From: Deltaproteobacteria bacterium
GTDB taxonomy: Bacteria; Myxococcota; SpSt-1050
Length of the DNA: 64,000 bases
Reading direction: 5' to 3'
NCBI GenBank assembly: GCA_026416535.1
Contig: JAOAFA010000104.1
Coordinates: 1-64,000, forward strand
Below, one piece after another: positions 1 through 9,206 of this stretch. Within the stretch, counting starts at the first letter, position 1; every line of letters begins with the position of its first letter. Both the position numbers and the translations under genes were made by a program. Below the pieces are notes generated by a model. That model did no database searches. It was not told the DNA's origin and saw only the letters and a list, made by a program, of their open reading frames with translations.

Positions 1-19
1 AGATGTGTATAAGAGACAG
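1..19. other. Nextera/Tn5 transposase mosaic-end adapter remnant (sequencing artefact)
   Basis: Exact match to AGATGTGTATAAGAGACAG at the very first base of the window. Confidence 0.97.
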
Positions 20-577
20 AGCCTTATCTGATTAATATTCTGCGTCTTCCACGTATTTCCTTCCATTTTCAGACTCATACTACCATCAAACTTATCCCCT
101 GTAAAGAGTATCACACTACCTCCTGCAATTGAACCTATATTTTTTTCTGAATAAACTACACGATAGATAGATAGGTGTGAGAACTAAATTTTATAACCTC
201 AGGCAACTCAACCCCCCTTGCTGACAGGTAGGAGTTAAAATTTTAAGAAGGGCTCAGGAAAAGCATTACTTAGGGTAGGATAAGAAGTGGGGGTAATAGA
301 TGATTGATCTAAAATTTTATATGTATAGATTTCATCAGGGCATAGTTTTTTACATAGCAAAACACTCAAAAATTTTTCTCATTGGTTGGCAAATATTTAA
401 CTATTTATCTTAGCAAACCCCACAACATGATTCGCAGATGTAGGATTTTGTGGAATTTTGTCTTTGTATCTGAAATAATTATAAGTGGTGGCGTTTAAGG
501 GATTTGGCCTACTTTTTAAACCTTTGCCTTTTGCGATGTCGACGAGTAAAATTGTGTAGATGGTTTGGAGTAAAGAT

Positions 578-1621
578 ATGTCAGATGAGACAAGGCTTAA
601 TAATCATAAGGATGCAGTATTCAGAGAAAAGATAAAGAGCGATAGGGCATCTCTCTATCCTGAAGGTCTAATGCTTGAATTTTCATCTATCTGCAATCTC
701 AGGTGTGAATTATGTCCCGCAGGCAGCAAGGAAGCGGATGATCACAGGGGGGTTATGTCAGATATTCTTTTCAATGATATTGTGCGGGAGATCAAGCCAT
801 TTCTTTATAGTGGGATTTTGATAAACGGGCAGGGAGAGCCTCTCACCGATCCCAACTTTATCTCCAAAATCAATACCCTGAAAGAAAACGATATCACTGT
901 CAAGACCCTTTTTACTAACGGAACACTACTAAAAAGATTTGCTGAGGAGATAGTTGAGAGCGGTATAATCCTCACAATTGCAATTGGAATTGAAGGGGCG
1001 ACACAAGAGACCTATGAGAAGTACAGAAGAGGCGGAAGGTTGTGTGATGTCATTGAAGGCATCAGATTCATAAATGAAAAAAAGAAAGAAAAAAATACAA
1101 AAATTCCCAGAATTCAGATAAACACAGTTGTCTTTCGTTCAAATGAGGATGAAATTGAACATATAAGAGAGATGGCAATGCTACTAGATGCAAATTTTTC
1201 TCTCAAATCATCCTGGTTTTTATCCGCTATTATGGGAGAAATAAAGGTTGACAGTAAAACACTTGAATGGCTGCCTAAGGACAAAAATATGTGGGCATAT
1301 CCCGTGAAGGAGACTGAGAACGGAGATATAGTTATTGACATCAATCATCCATTGAGATACAGGGGTTGCCACTGGCAATACAGAAATACATTTATTAGAT
1401 ACAATGGAGAGATCTATACGTGTGACTGCGACCAGACTCACAGTTTTCTTAGAATGGGACAATTAAGTTATCCTGACACTGGTATCCGCGAGATATGGAA
1501 CAATGATGCCTATCGTGAACACAGAAGAAAGATAAATACAGACATTACATCCCATCCGTTTTGTAGGGTGTGTCCCAGATTTTTTGGTAGAGTTAGATTT
1601 TCAAAATCAAAACAGACCTAA
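578..1621 (+). CDS. Radical SAM/SPASM-type protein
   Basis: CNLRCELCPAG (CxxxCxxC) radical SAM motif, NGQGEPL, C-terminal Cys cluster (CDCDQTH...CRVCPRFF). ORF opens at 560; MSDETRL start at 578 has GGAG upstream. Confidence 0.88.
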   Translation: MSDETRLNNHKDAVFREKIKSDRASLYPEGLMLEFSSICNLRCELCPAGSKEADDHRGVMSDILFNDIVREIKPFLYSGILINGQGEPLTDPNFISKINTLKENDITVKTLFTNGTLLKRFAEEIVESGIILTIAIGIEGATQETYEKYRRGGRLCDVIEGIRFINEKKKEKNTKIPRIQINTVVFRSNEDEIEHIREMAMLLDANFSLKSSWFLSAIMGEIKVDSKTLEWLPKDKNMWAYPVKETENGDIVIDINHPLRYRGCHWQYRNTFIRYNGEIYTCDCDQTHSFLRMGQLSYPDTGIREIWNNDAYREHRRKINTDITSHPFCRVCPRFFGRVRFSKSKQT

Positions 1622-2513
1622 TATTCATTATACATGTTAACACAAGATTCTTCCCTATATTACTCATCAATAACAAATTTTGGCTCTCCAATTTGGCTTT
1701 TCCTTTCTACCTTAATGCGTTTGACACGAGCGACTTATCATAATCATACTCTCCTGCACAAAGGATGTTTGTCATCATCCCAATCTTTATAGATAGTTCT
1801 TTACCAAGTTGGTTCTATCAAATGGAAAGTTTTATGTCCATCTTTCACAGATCTATGTATCTATATATCATTCAATCTCTGCTTTCCTAATCTTTTGATT
1901 TGTATTGATTACATCATCTATCGTCTGCAAAATGATTGTGGAATTGTCACCAGTCTTAAAAAATGCCTCTTCTTTCAATCTTAACATTCTCTACTATAGT
2001 TAGCCTCTTATATATGGTTATTCATTTGTTGCATTTATATCTCACACAGTACCAGCGGCTCCTTGTGACGGTGGTCTTCTGCTACAGAATACACGAATAG
2101 ATAATTATGAATATATGCGTTTAGTTGGTGCAAAATACTTAACTTTATTTAGGTAAAAATTTGAGTCAGTATTGAGTAAACAGATAGAGAAGTCCATATA
2201 GGTACTTGAGATGATTGGGTAGAAGGGTAAAAGGATTGCCCTACGGGATAGTATCTTTTAATGCTTATTGTATAACATAGGGGGGTTAGCTCCTAAGTTT
2301 GAATATTAACCGAGAATTTAATAACTTTTGTTGTAGGTGCACACTATAATGCGAAGATTACGGGTAGAGGTGAGGAATTTTAGGGGGGAATACTGAGTTT
2401 AAAAAATGAAAAGATAGGTTGAAGCTAATGCCATGATCTAACATAGTGAGTTTTTCTCTTTTAGAGAAGCTCTTTTTACATTGTAGAACTTTTCTAATAA
2501 AACTAAAAGAAGC

Positions 2514-3704
2514 TTGATTATAGGTAATTGTTATGTAATAAGGCTTATTATGGGATTAGTAGAAGGCATGTCATATAAAAAGGCTTTTGTTAGGATAATG
2601 TTATTGTTTCTGGTATGGCGAGGAGGGTTATTCGTATTTGATTTCATAGGGATGAATTTTACTTTTGAGCGGGTAAACAATACTAACAAAGATTACCAGG
2701 CTTATCCACAAAAGGAGAGGTACTTCTTGGATGGCTGGTTTAGATGGGATTCTGGATGGTATAAGAGGATTGCAGAAAAGGGATATTATATAGAAGGGCG
2801 ACAGAGCAATGTTGCATTCTTTCCCCTCTTCCCATATTTATCTAGATATTTGGGTTACATAGTTGGTTCGCATTTCTTGGCTGGGTTTCTTATCTCTAAT
2901 TTTTCTACGCTCTTTGCAACTTTCTTTATGTATTTAATAGCCTTATCAATGACAGATGAAGAGAGGGCAAAGAGAGCTGTAATACTGCTTCTACTTTTTC
3001 CGACCTCTTTCTTTTTTTCTGCATATTATACTGAGGGACTTTTTCTACTTACTATTACTGGGAGTACATATTTCTTTCTGAAAAAGCGATATATTCTTAG
3101 TGGATTATTTGGGATGGCGGCCATGTTAACCAGATCCACAGGAATAATACTATTTTTTGCATTTGGACTATTTCTTCTATACGAAATAATAAAAAAAAGA
3201 GAGAAGTTTTCCCCGCAAATGCTTTCTTTACTATTTATTCCTATGGGTTTACTTGCTTTTATGCTTATTTTAAAATTTCAGGTAGGAGACCCGTTTGCAT
3301 TCTCGAAGTATCAGGCGGGATGGGGGAGACATTTTGTCTTTCCCCTACTCACGCCTTTCTTAGAACTCTACAGAGTTGACTGGTCATTCCCTAGAGATGA
3401 TGTAAACATGCAAAAGTTCATGGAGTCGATTACTTCGATAATTTTCCTTATAATAGCAATAGCAATGATGATAAAGCGTTACCATCCTGTTCTTTGGATG
3501 ATCGTCCTCTTTGGTACTCTGATGCCTCTTTCAACAGGTAAAGTAATGTCAATGATTAGGTTTTGTGGGGTCCTGTTTCCTGCATTCTATTATATCGCAG
3601 ATTTATGTGAAGATCGCAAAACGGAGAGGTTTGTCATATTTCTTTTTGTATTTTTTCTTGCATTGTATAATCTTAGATTCATGAATTGGTTCTGGGCAGG
3701 GTAG
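2514..3704 (+). CDS. Multi-pass membrane mannosyltransferase, PIG-V-like (GT-C fold)
   Basis: WFRWDSGWYKRIAEKGYY motif and many TM segments; ORF start is TTG, an internal ATG (about 2568) may be the true start. Confidence 0.75.
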   Translation: MIIGNCYVIRLIMGLVEGMSYKKAFVRIMLLFLVWRGGLFVFDFIGMNFTFERVNNTNKDYQAYPQKERYFLDGWFRWDSGWYKRIAEKGYYIEGRQSNVAFFPLFPYLSRYLGYIVGSHFLAGFLISNFSTLFATFFMYLIALSMTDEERAKRAVILLLLFPTSFFFSAYYTEGLFLLTITGSTYFFLKKRYILSGLFGMAAMLTRSTGIILFFAFGLFLLYEIIKKREKFSPQMLSLLFIPMGLLAFMLILKFQVGDPFAFSKYQAGWGRHFVFPLLTPFLELYRVDWSFPRDDVNMQKFMESITSIIFLIIAIAMMIKRYHPVLWMIVLFGTLMPLSTGKVMSMIRFCGVLFPAFYYIADLCEDRKTERFVIFLFVFFLALYNLRFMNWFWAG

Positions 3705-3706
3705 AT

Positions 3707-5278
3707 ATGCATTTTGTGATCAGATTTGAGACATCAGAAAAAAATGATGTAAACTATGATATATCCTCTAAGGTTAGAGTTGTTTTCCCTGAGACCGAAC
3801 TAAGAAAAGGTGATGTAGTGACCTTTGTAGGGGAAGAACCTCTCACAAGATCAGAGTTTTATGAAATCTCAGATGATCTCACCTCAAAAGGCGTTGATAT
3901 AAGATTTGAGACATGGGGCACAACCTTTAATAACTCTGATAATATAAAACATATATTTACAAAGTATAAAGTCAAAGAGGTCTTAATAAAGATATACAGC
4001 CTCAATTCCCCAGATAATGATCGTTTCTTCTCATATGTTGGTCTTGCATTTAAGACTCTCATGGGATTGGCAAATCTACTCAGAACGGGATACAAAGATA
4101 TTAGTATTCTAACCTATATCACAGATTCAAATTATATAAGCCGGATAAGAACCTTGTATAGATTTAAGGTCAAGAATAATCTTAGGTTTTTATACATTGA
4201 GTTGGGGAGAAGTATACCTATCGAACAGAGAATTGAGGTGTGTAGAAAGTTGTCATATGAATTTGCTGGCGCAGAGGATGTTATACTAAGGAATAATTGC
4301 TTTGAGATTAGACTTGGTGCTCCAAGGAATCAGAATGTCGAGATAAAGACAGATAGGGAAAATGGAGTAATGAATATGGTTTTAAAAAACTCCTGTACAA
4401 ACAATTGTGTTTATTGTACAACTAGGATAGTCCAGAGCGCGTATAATTCTCCCCTCCCTTATGATTCCAAAACGGATGTGATTACAGCAATAAAGGATAA
4501 CTCGAAAAGTTTAAAAAAGAAGAGTTGGTTTGAGATTGTTGCAGTAGAACCATTAGAACACCCTGATATTTTAGATATTTTGAGTGAGATAAAGGAATGT
4601 GGCTTTCAGAGCATCAGACTTCTTACTCATGGAAGACCTCTTAAAGATAAGGCTCTCTTGAAAAGACTAAAAGCAACCGGAGTAAGGGAACTCGTAATAC
4701 CAATTTCATTTCACTCGGAAGGGTCTGCAGGTGTATGTGTAGGCGATAAGGGTGCATATTCCGATATCATAAAGGTATTTGAAAACATAAAAGAAGAGAC
4801 ATCAATATCCTTTGTCTTCAGTATAATGATTTTTAGACAAAATTACAGAGAGATTGATAAAATAGTGGATTTTTTGAAAAAATATAAAATAATGGATTGT
4901 GGATTTAATTTGGCTCTTCCATCAATAGAGGATGAGAGATTCTATTTACCTTACGCCCTTCGCTTTAACGAGTTGATGGAAGGTATAGAGAAGATAAAAG
5001 ACAGGAGACTAGCAGCCAAAATAATATCTGCCCTTTCTTATATAATCCCACCATGTGTCGTGTATAGATACTATAGCCCAAGTCTTATTCGGAAAATTAA
5101 GAGTGCCAGAGTCTTTAATACGAAGGTATCCCTTGCATCAAAAAGGGAATTTTCTAAATTCAAGGCCACAGAAAGATGTAAGGACTCCAAAATTTGCATT
5201 TTTGGGAATTTCTGCGCGGGTGTAAATAGGGTTTACCTTAAAACATTTGGAGATGAGGAATTTAAGGTTGTGAGATGA
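3707..5278 (+). CDS. Radical SAM protein with a Cys-less N-terminal radical SAM-like half
   Basis: CTNNCVYCTT motif in the second half; C-terminal CKDSKICIFGNFC cluster; N-terminal half has GEEPLTRSEFYEI...-like layout without the CxxxCxxC. ORF opens at 3686, inside the upstream gene. Confidence 0.78.
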   Translation: MHFVIRFETSEKNDVNYDISSKVRVVFPETELRKGDVVTFVGEEPLTRSEFYEISDDLTSKGVDIRFETWGTTFNNSDNIKHIFTKYKVKEVLIKIYSLNSPDNDRFFSYVGLAFKTLMGLANLLRTGYKDISILTYITDSNYISRIRTLYRFKVKNNLRFLYIELGRSIPIEQRIEVCRKLSYEFAGAEDVILRNNCFEIRLGAPRNQNVEIKTDRENGVMNMVLKNSCTNNCVYCTTRIVQSAYNSPLPYDSKTDVITAIKDNSKSLKKKSWFEIVAVEPLEHPDILDILSEIKECGFQSIRLLTHGRPLKDKALLKRLKATGVRELVIPISFHSEGSAGVCVGDKGAYSDIIKVFENIKEETSISFVFSIMIFRQNYREIDKIVDFLKKYKIMDCGFNLALPSIEDERFYLPYALRFNELMEGIEKIKDRRLAAKIISALSYIIPPCVVYRYYSPSLIRKIKSARVFNTKVSLASKREFSKFKATERCKDSKICIFGNFCAGVNRVYLKTFGDEEFKVVR

Positions 5279-6207
5279 AGGGATGTGCAACCTTTTTATT
5301 GGTAATTTTTACTTTTTGTTGCACTAAAACGGACTATTATAGTAAGGTAAAAAGGGATTGTAATTTTCAATCAGCGAAGAATTACTATGAGGAGTTGAAG
5401 CATAAAAATAGGGCAGATCTTTTCAAGTTAATAGAGGCTATGGTCGATTGTAAAAGTGAAGAGATGGAGAGATTTTTAACTGAGGAGTACACACAGTCAC
5501 CAGAGAGCACGAAGGGGCACATTTATAAGTTACTAATCCAGAGTAGAAGCAAGGCGTTTCTCGAAACAGGATTTAATATTTTGATTAATAAGATCCAGAC
5601 AAATATGGATTATAAAAGTGAGCTTGACTATATTAACAATACAGACCCCTATTTCCTTGAGCGTAAGTACAAGGAACTCTCCACGAAACTCGAGGATGCA
5701 AAGAGAAAAAAAAATGTGATAGCTATCGAGGTGTATTCTGATACGTTAAAATCGCTTTCTAAGGTGCTAAACAAGAACAACTATGATGACAAAAATTCTT
5801 TAGATGCTATTAGGTCTATAAAATCAGAGAGGATGCGTGAAGAACTGTATTCAGACTTCATTGAATCGGCAACGAACCAGCGAATGACACACTTGTATAG
5901 TATCTTTAAGGAATTGAAGAAGCAGAATCTTATCCAGAATAATGAAAAGACAAGAAAGCTTGAAGAAATACTAATCCATATTTCAACTGTGGAGGATAAG
6001 TTTTATGAAACAGCAAGTAGACAAGATGCCCTAATGATAGAAATTGAGAAAGAGAAAAAAAGGGGGGATATGCAAAGGGTAAAGGAACTTGAAGAAGAAC
6101 TTAAGTATGTTAAGTCTGAGATGGTATTTAGAAAGAGAGCACTGGACAGAGCCTCCAAGAAATTGGAAGTGGTTAGAGAATTGTTTGAAGAGGTAAAAAT
6201 AAAGTGA
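5275..6207 (+). CDS. Putative lipoprotein with charged coiled-coil segments
   Basis: MKGCATFLLVIFTFCCTKTD signal peptide/lipobox-like; Glu/Lys-rich helical C-terminus; start overlaps upstream stop (ATGA). Confidence 0.7.
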   Translation: MKGCATFLLVIFTFCCTKTDYYSKVKRDCNFQSAKNYYEELKHKNRADLFKLIEAMVDCKSEEMERFLTEEYTQSPESTKGHIYKLLIQSRSKAFLETGFNILINKIQTNMDYKSELDYINNTDPYFLERKYKELSTKLEDAKRKKNVIAIEVYSDTLKSLSKVLNKNNYDDKNSLDAIRSIKSERMREELYSDFIESATNQRMTHLYSIFKELKKQNLIQNNEKTRKLEEILIHISTVEDKFYETASRQDALMIEIEKEKKRGDMQRVKELEEELKYVKSEMVFRKRALDRASKKLEVVRELFEEVKIK

Positions 6208-6785
6208 AGAGGATTTTATATATCTTAGTAGTAGTTGGGCTTGTTATTTTTACAATAATTATGACGATAAATAGATATTACATTCCAATTAAGTGCATTT
6301 ACTCAAGTGAAGAGGAATGTGTTCAGAGTGCAACAAAATCAAATAGTCCTAATTTGTTAAAGAGGGTTTGTCAGAGGATAAGTGAAGATATGTGTATTTC
6401 CCTGTTAGGTAAGCTACATCTAAATTCAATGGATAGTCTTATCCCTTTTATTAGTGATGAGAGATGTCACTTAAGTAGATCTACATTTTGTGCTTTTTCA
6501 TCCGTGGCTTACACTTCAACGGGTGATTATCACAACGCACATAAGTTTGCCGTTTTGGGGTGTGATTTAAATGAAGGTGTGAGTTGTGCAATCCTCGCAG
6601 CAGTGGAGCTTGACAACAATAAGAGAAGTGAAGCGCTAAAGACCTCTCTTAAAGGTTGTCTATTAAATTCAGCGGCCGCATGTGCAATAGCGGGAACTAT
6701 TCTGATTGAACAGGGAAATGAAGAGGAAGGCATTCAGTTTATAAATAGATGTTGCCAGCTCGGTGGTGAAGATTGTTGTAATTAA
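6204..6785 (+). CDS. Membrane-anchored Cys-rich Sel1/Hcp-like repeat protein
   Basis: N-terminal TM; repeated C-x7-C pairs (GCDLNEGVSC, GCLLNSAAAC, CCQLGGEDCC) in alpha-helical repeats; GTG start overlapping upstream TGA. Confidence 0.65.
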   Translation: MKRILYILVVVGLVIFTIIMTINRYYIPIKCIYSSEEECVQSATKSNSPNLLKRVCQRISEDMCISLLGKLHLNSMDSLIPFISDERCHLSRSTFCAFSSVAYTSTGDYHNAHKFAVLGCDLNEGVSCAILAAVELDNNKRSEALKTSLKGCLLNSAAACAIAGTILIEQGNEEEGIQFINRCCQLGGEDCCN

Positions 6786-6840
6786 AAACCATTCTTGTCA
6801 TTTTTTTGACAGAAGTAAAATCTGAATTATAAATTAAAGT

Positions 6841-8187
6841 ATGAGGGACTCAGTCATAAAAATTGTTAGAAGAGCAAGTAACAAGGGTAGAAAGATATTT
6901 AGGATTTACCTAACCTTTATAGCGTTTTTAATATGTATAATCTTCATTTGGGGACTTACCAATGTAAAGAGAGAACTGAGTATTGATGATAAAATAATTC
7001 AGAGATTTGAGTATAGCAATCCCCGAGAGTATCTGGAGTCAAAAGATGCGATTTGTGGTTTGGACATAACGCAATATAAGATAGATTTGAGAGGAATTTT
7101 CGAGCAATGTGGAGAATACTTCTATAGGTTTAATGACGGGAAGGTAGCAAGGCTTACTCTTAATAAAAGTATTCAGGAGATTTTAAAAAATAGGCTTAAT
7201 ACCTATAAACTACCTTTTGCTGGTGCAGTTATCATGGATGCCCAGAGTGGAAGGATATTGGGAATTTATGAAAGCAAAGGACAGAATAACCACTACTCAC
7301 TTGGTAAGACATATAAATCCGCGTCTATATTTAAGATCATTACCATGGAGGCAATCCTTTCAGATAGTAAGATTAATACATTGGATAAAGTTTGCTATCA
7401 TGGTGGGAGGAGAAGGTTAAACAGAAATCTTCTTATTGATAATCCTAAGAAGGATCACAGGTGTATGGAGATTGATAAGGCCCTTGGATATTCAGCCAAT
7501 GTCATATTTGCGAGATTGGCATATAGGTATTTAGATAGAGATACATTGGTTAGGCATTCTTTATTATTCGGGTTTGATGAGAGATTGCCTGTTGAATTTG
7601 ATACTGAGACAAGCAATGTGGATATCCCCGATAATCGGGAGGAGCTTGCTTATACAGCTGCTGGTTTTGGAGAGACATATATTAGTGTACTTCACGGTGC
7701 GGTAATTGCCTCTATAATTGCCAACAAGGGTATGTATATAAAGCCTTCAATTATTGAAGATATAAGAGATTTAAATGATAATATTCTCTATTCTCACTCT
7801 ACTTTTGAGGTAAGAAGAGTGATGAAAGAAGATGTTGCTATTAAGTTGGGTGACATGATGAGATATACTGTTACAGAAGGGACTGCTCATAAGTTTTTTG
7901 CTAGAAGAAAACCTGTGGATTTTATTGGCCAGGTACCAGTTGCAGGTAAAACTGGTTCACTTGCAGATAGAAATGGTGAGTACACAGAATATAACTGGTT
8001 TGTGGGTTTTGCCCCGTCAAGTAGTCCGAGATATGTCATATCTGTGTTAACAATTAATTCCGAGAATATTTCAGCACGTGCTGTATTATTTGCGAGAAAG
8101 ATACTCGATGATATTTTTACACAAGACAAGCCTCAAAAATCGATTGTAAAGTCTATTTCGAGGAGCCGTTATTTAAGCAAAAGGTAA
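6841..8187 (+). CDS. Penicillin-binding protein, transpeptidase domain
   Basis: SxxK (SIFK), SAN-type SxN (YSANVIFA) and KTGS motifs; single N-terminal TM. Confidence 0.9.
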   Translation: MRDSVIKIVRRASNKGRKIFRIYLTFIAFLICIIFIWGLTNVKRELSIDDKIIQRFEYSNPREYLESKDAICGLDITQYKIDLRGIFEQCGEYFYRFNDGKVARLTLNKSIQEILKNRLNTYKLPFAGAVIMDAQSGRILGIYESKGQNNHYSLGKTYKSASIFKIITMEAILSDSKINTLDKVCYHGGRRRLNRNLLIDNPKKDHRCMEIDKALGYSANVIFARLAYRYLDRDTLVRHSLLFGFDERLPVEFDTETSNVDIPDNREELAYTAAGFGETYISVLHGAVIASIIANKGMYIKPSIIEDIRDLNDNILYSHSTFEVRRVMKEDVAIKLGDMMRYTVTEGTAHKFFARRKPVDFIGQVPVAGKTGSLADRNGEYTEYNWFVGFAPSSSPRYVISVLTINSENISARAVLFARKILDDIFTQDKPQKSIVKSISRSRYLSKR

Positions 8188-8209
8188 CTCTGCCTTGATT
8201 TATTCACTA

Positions 8210-9205
8210 TCAGAGTTCACTTGAGGGGGATGCTGTAAGTGAGAATACATCATCAAAAGAGCCTTCCTCGATTCTTCTAACAGAGGCAGCTGCAATCATA
8301 GCGGCATTATCTGTACAGAATCTCTTTTCTGGGAAGAAAATCTCGAGGTCGTGATCAACTGAGTGAGCCAAAAAATAGTCTCGGATATAACTGTTAAAGG
8401 CAACCCCCCCTGAAAAGAGAATCTTCTTTATTCCAGTAATGTTTGAAGCAAGCACAGCCCTCTCAAAGAGAGTCCTTGCTACCGCCAGTTGGAAAGATGC
8501 AGCTATATCAAATTTGTCCTGCTCGCTATTTATAGGATTCTTCTTTAGGTAATCAATTACAAAAGTCTTAAGACCGGAGAAACTTACATCGATTCGGTCA
8601 GGCATTACAGATGGGAATTTGATTAGATCCTCATTGCCATATTTTGCATATCTCTCAATCTCAGGACCTCCAGGATAACCAAAACCTAATAACCTTGATA
8701 CCTTGTCAAATGCCTCACCTGCTGCATCGTCAAGTGTTGTCCCTATCTGTGTATATTCACCCCATTTTTTGACCTCATATATATTTGTATGTCCACCCGA
8801 GACAACCATTCCAACAAAAGGGGGTTTTAAGACATCGGATGAGAGCCTGATAGCTGCCAGATGTCCCTCTAAGTGATTTACTCCTATCACCTTCTTTTTA
8901 GAGGCATATGCAAGTCCATTTGCAAACGTTACACCTACTAATAGAGAACCCATTAACCCAGGAGATCTTGTGACAGCTATTACTTCTATATCCTCGAAAC
9001 TAAGTCCTGATTTTGAAATAGCCTCTTCGACCACAGAATATATTTTTATTATGTGATTTCTTGAGGCGATCTCTGGTACAATCCCTCCATATTTTGAGTG
9101 AATCTCTGTCTGGGAGGCCACTACATTTGAGTAGACATTAAATGATGTGTCAATTACAGCCGCACCTGTCTCATCACAAGACGTTTCAATCCCCAATATG
9201 TACAT
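8210..9205 (-). CDS. tsaD: tRNA N6-adenosine threonylcarbamoyltransferase
   Basis: MYILGIETSCDETGAAVID; NHLEGHLAAIR; VVSGGHTNIY; start taken at the ATG beginning MYILG (9205). Confidence 0.96.
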   Translation of the reverse strand: MYILGIETSCDETGAAVIDTSFNVYSNVVASQTEIHSKYGGIVPEIASRNHIIKIYSVVEEAISKSGLSFEDIEVIAVTRSPGLMGSLLVGVTFANGLAYASKKKVIGVNHLEGHLAAIRLSSDVLKPPFVGMVVSGGHTNIYEVKKWGEYTQIGTTLDDAAGEAFDKVSRLLGFGYPGGPEIERYAKYGNEDLIKFPSVMPDRIDVSFSGLKTFVIDYLKKNPINSEQDKFDIAASFQLAVARTLFERAVLASNITGIKKILFSGGVAFNSYIRDYFLAHSVDHDLEIFFPEKRFCTDNAAMIAAASVRRIEEGSFDDVFSLTASPSSEL

Positions 9206-9206
9206 T

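Noticed and set aside
6786-6840. TGTCATTTTTTTGACA inverted repeat as a terminator
   Set aside because: Stem of only 5 bp with a T-rich loop and no U-tract; gene continues into the PBP.
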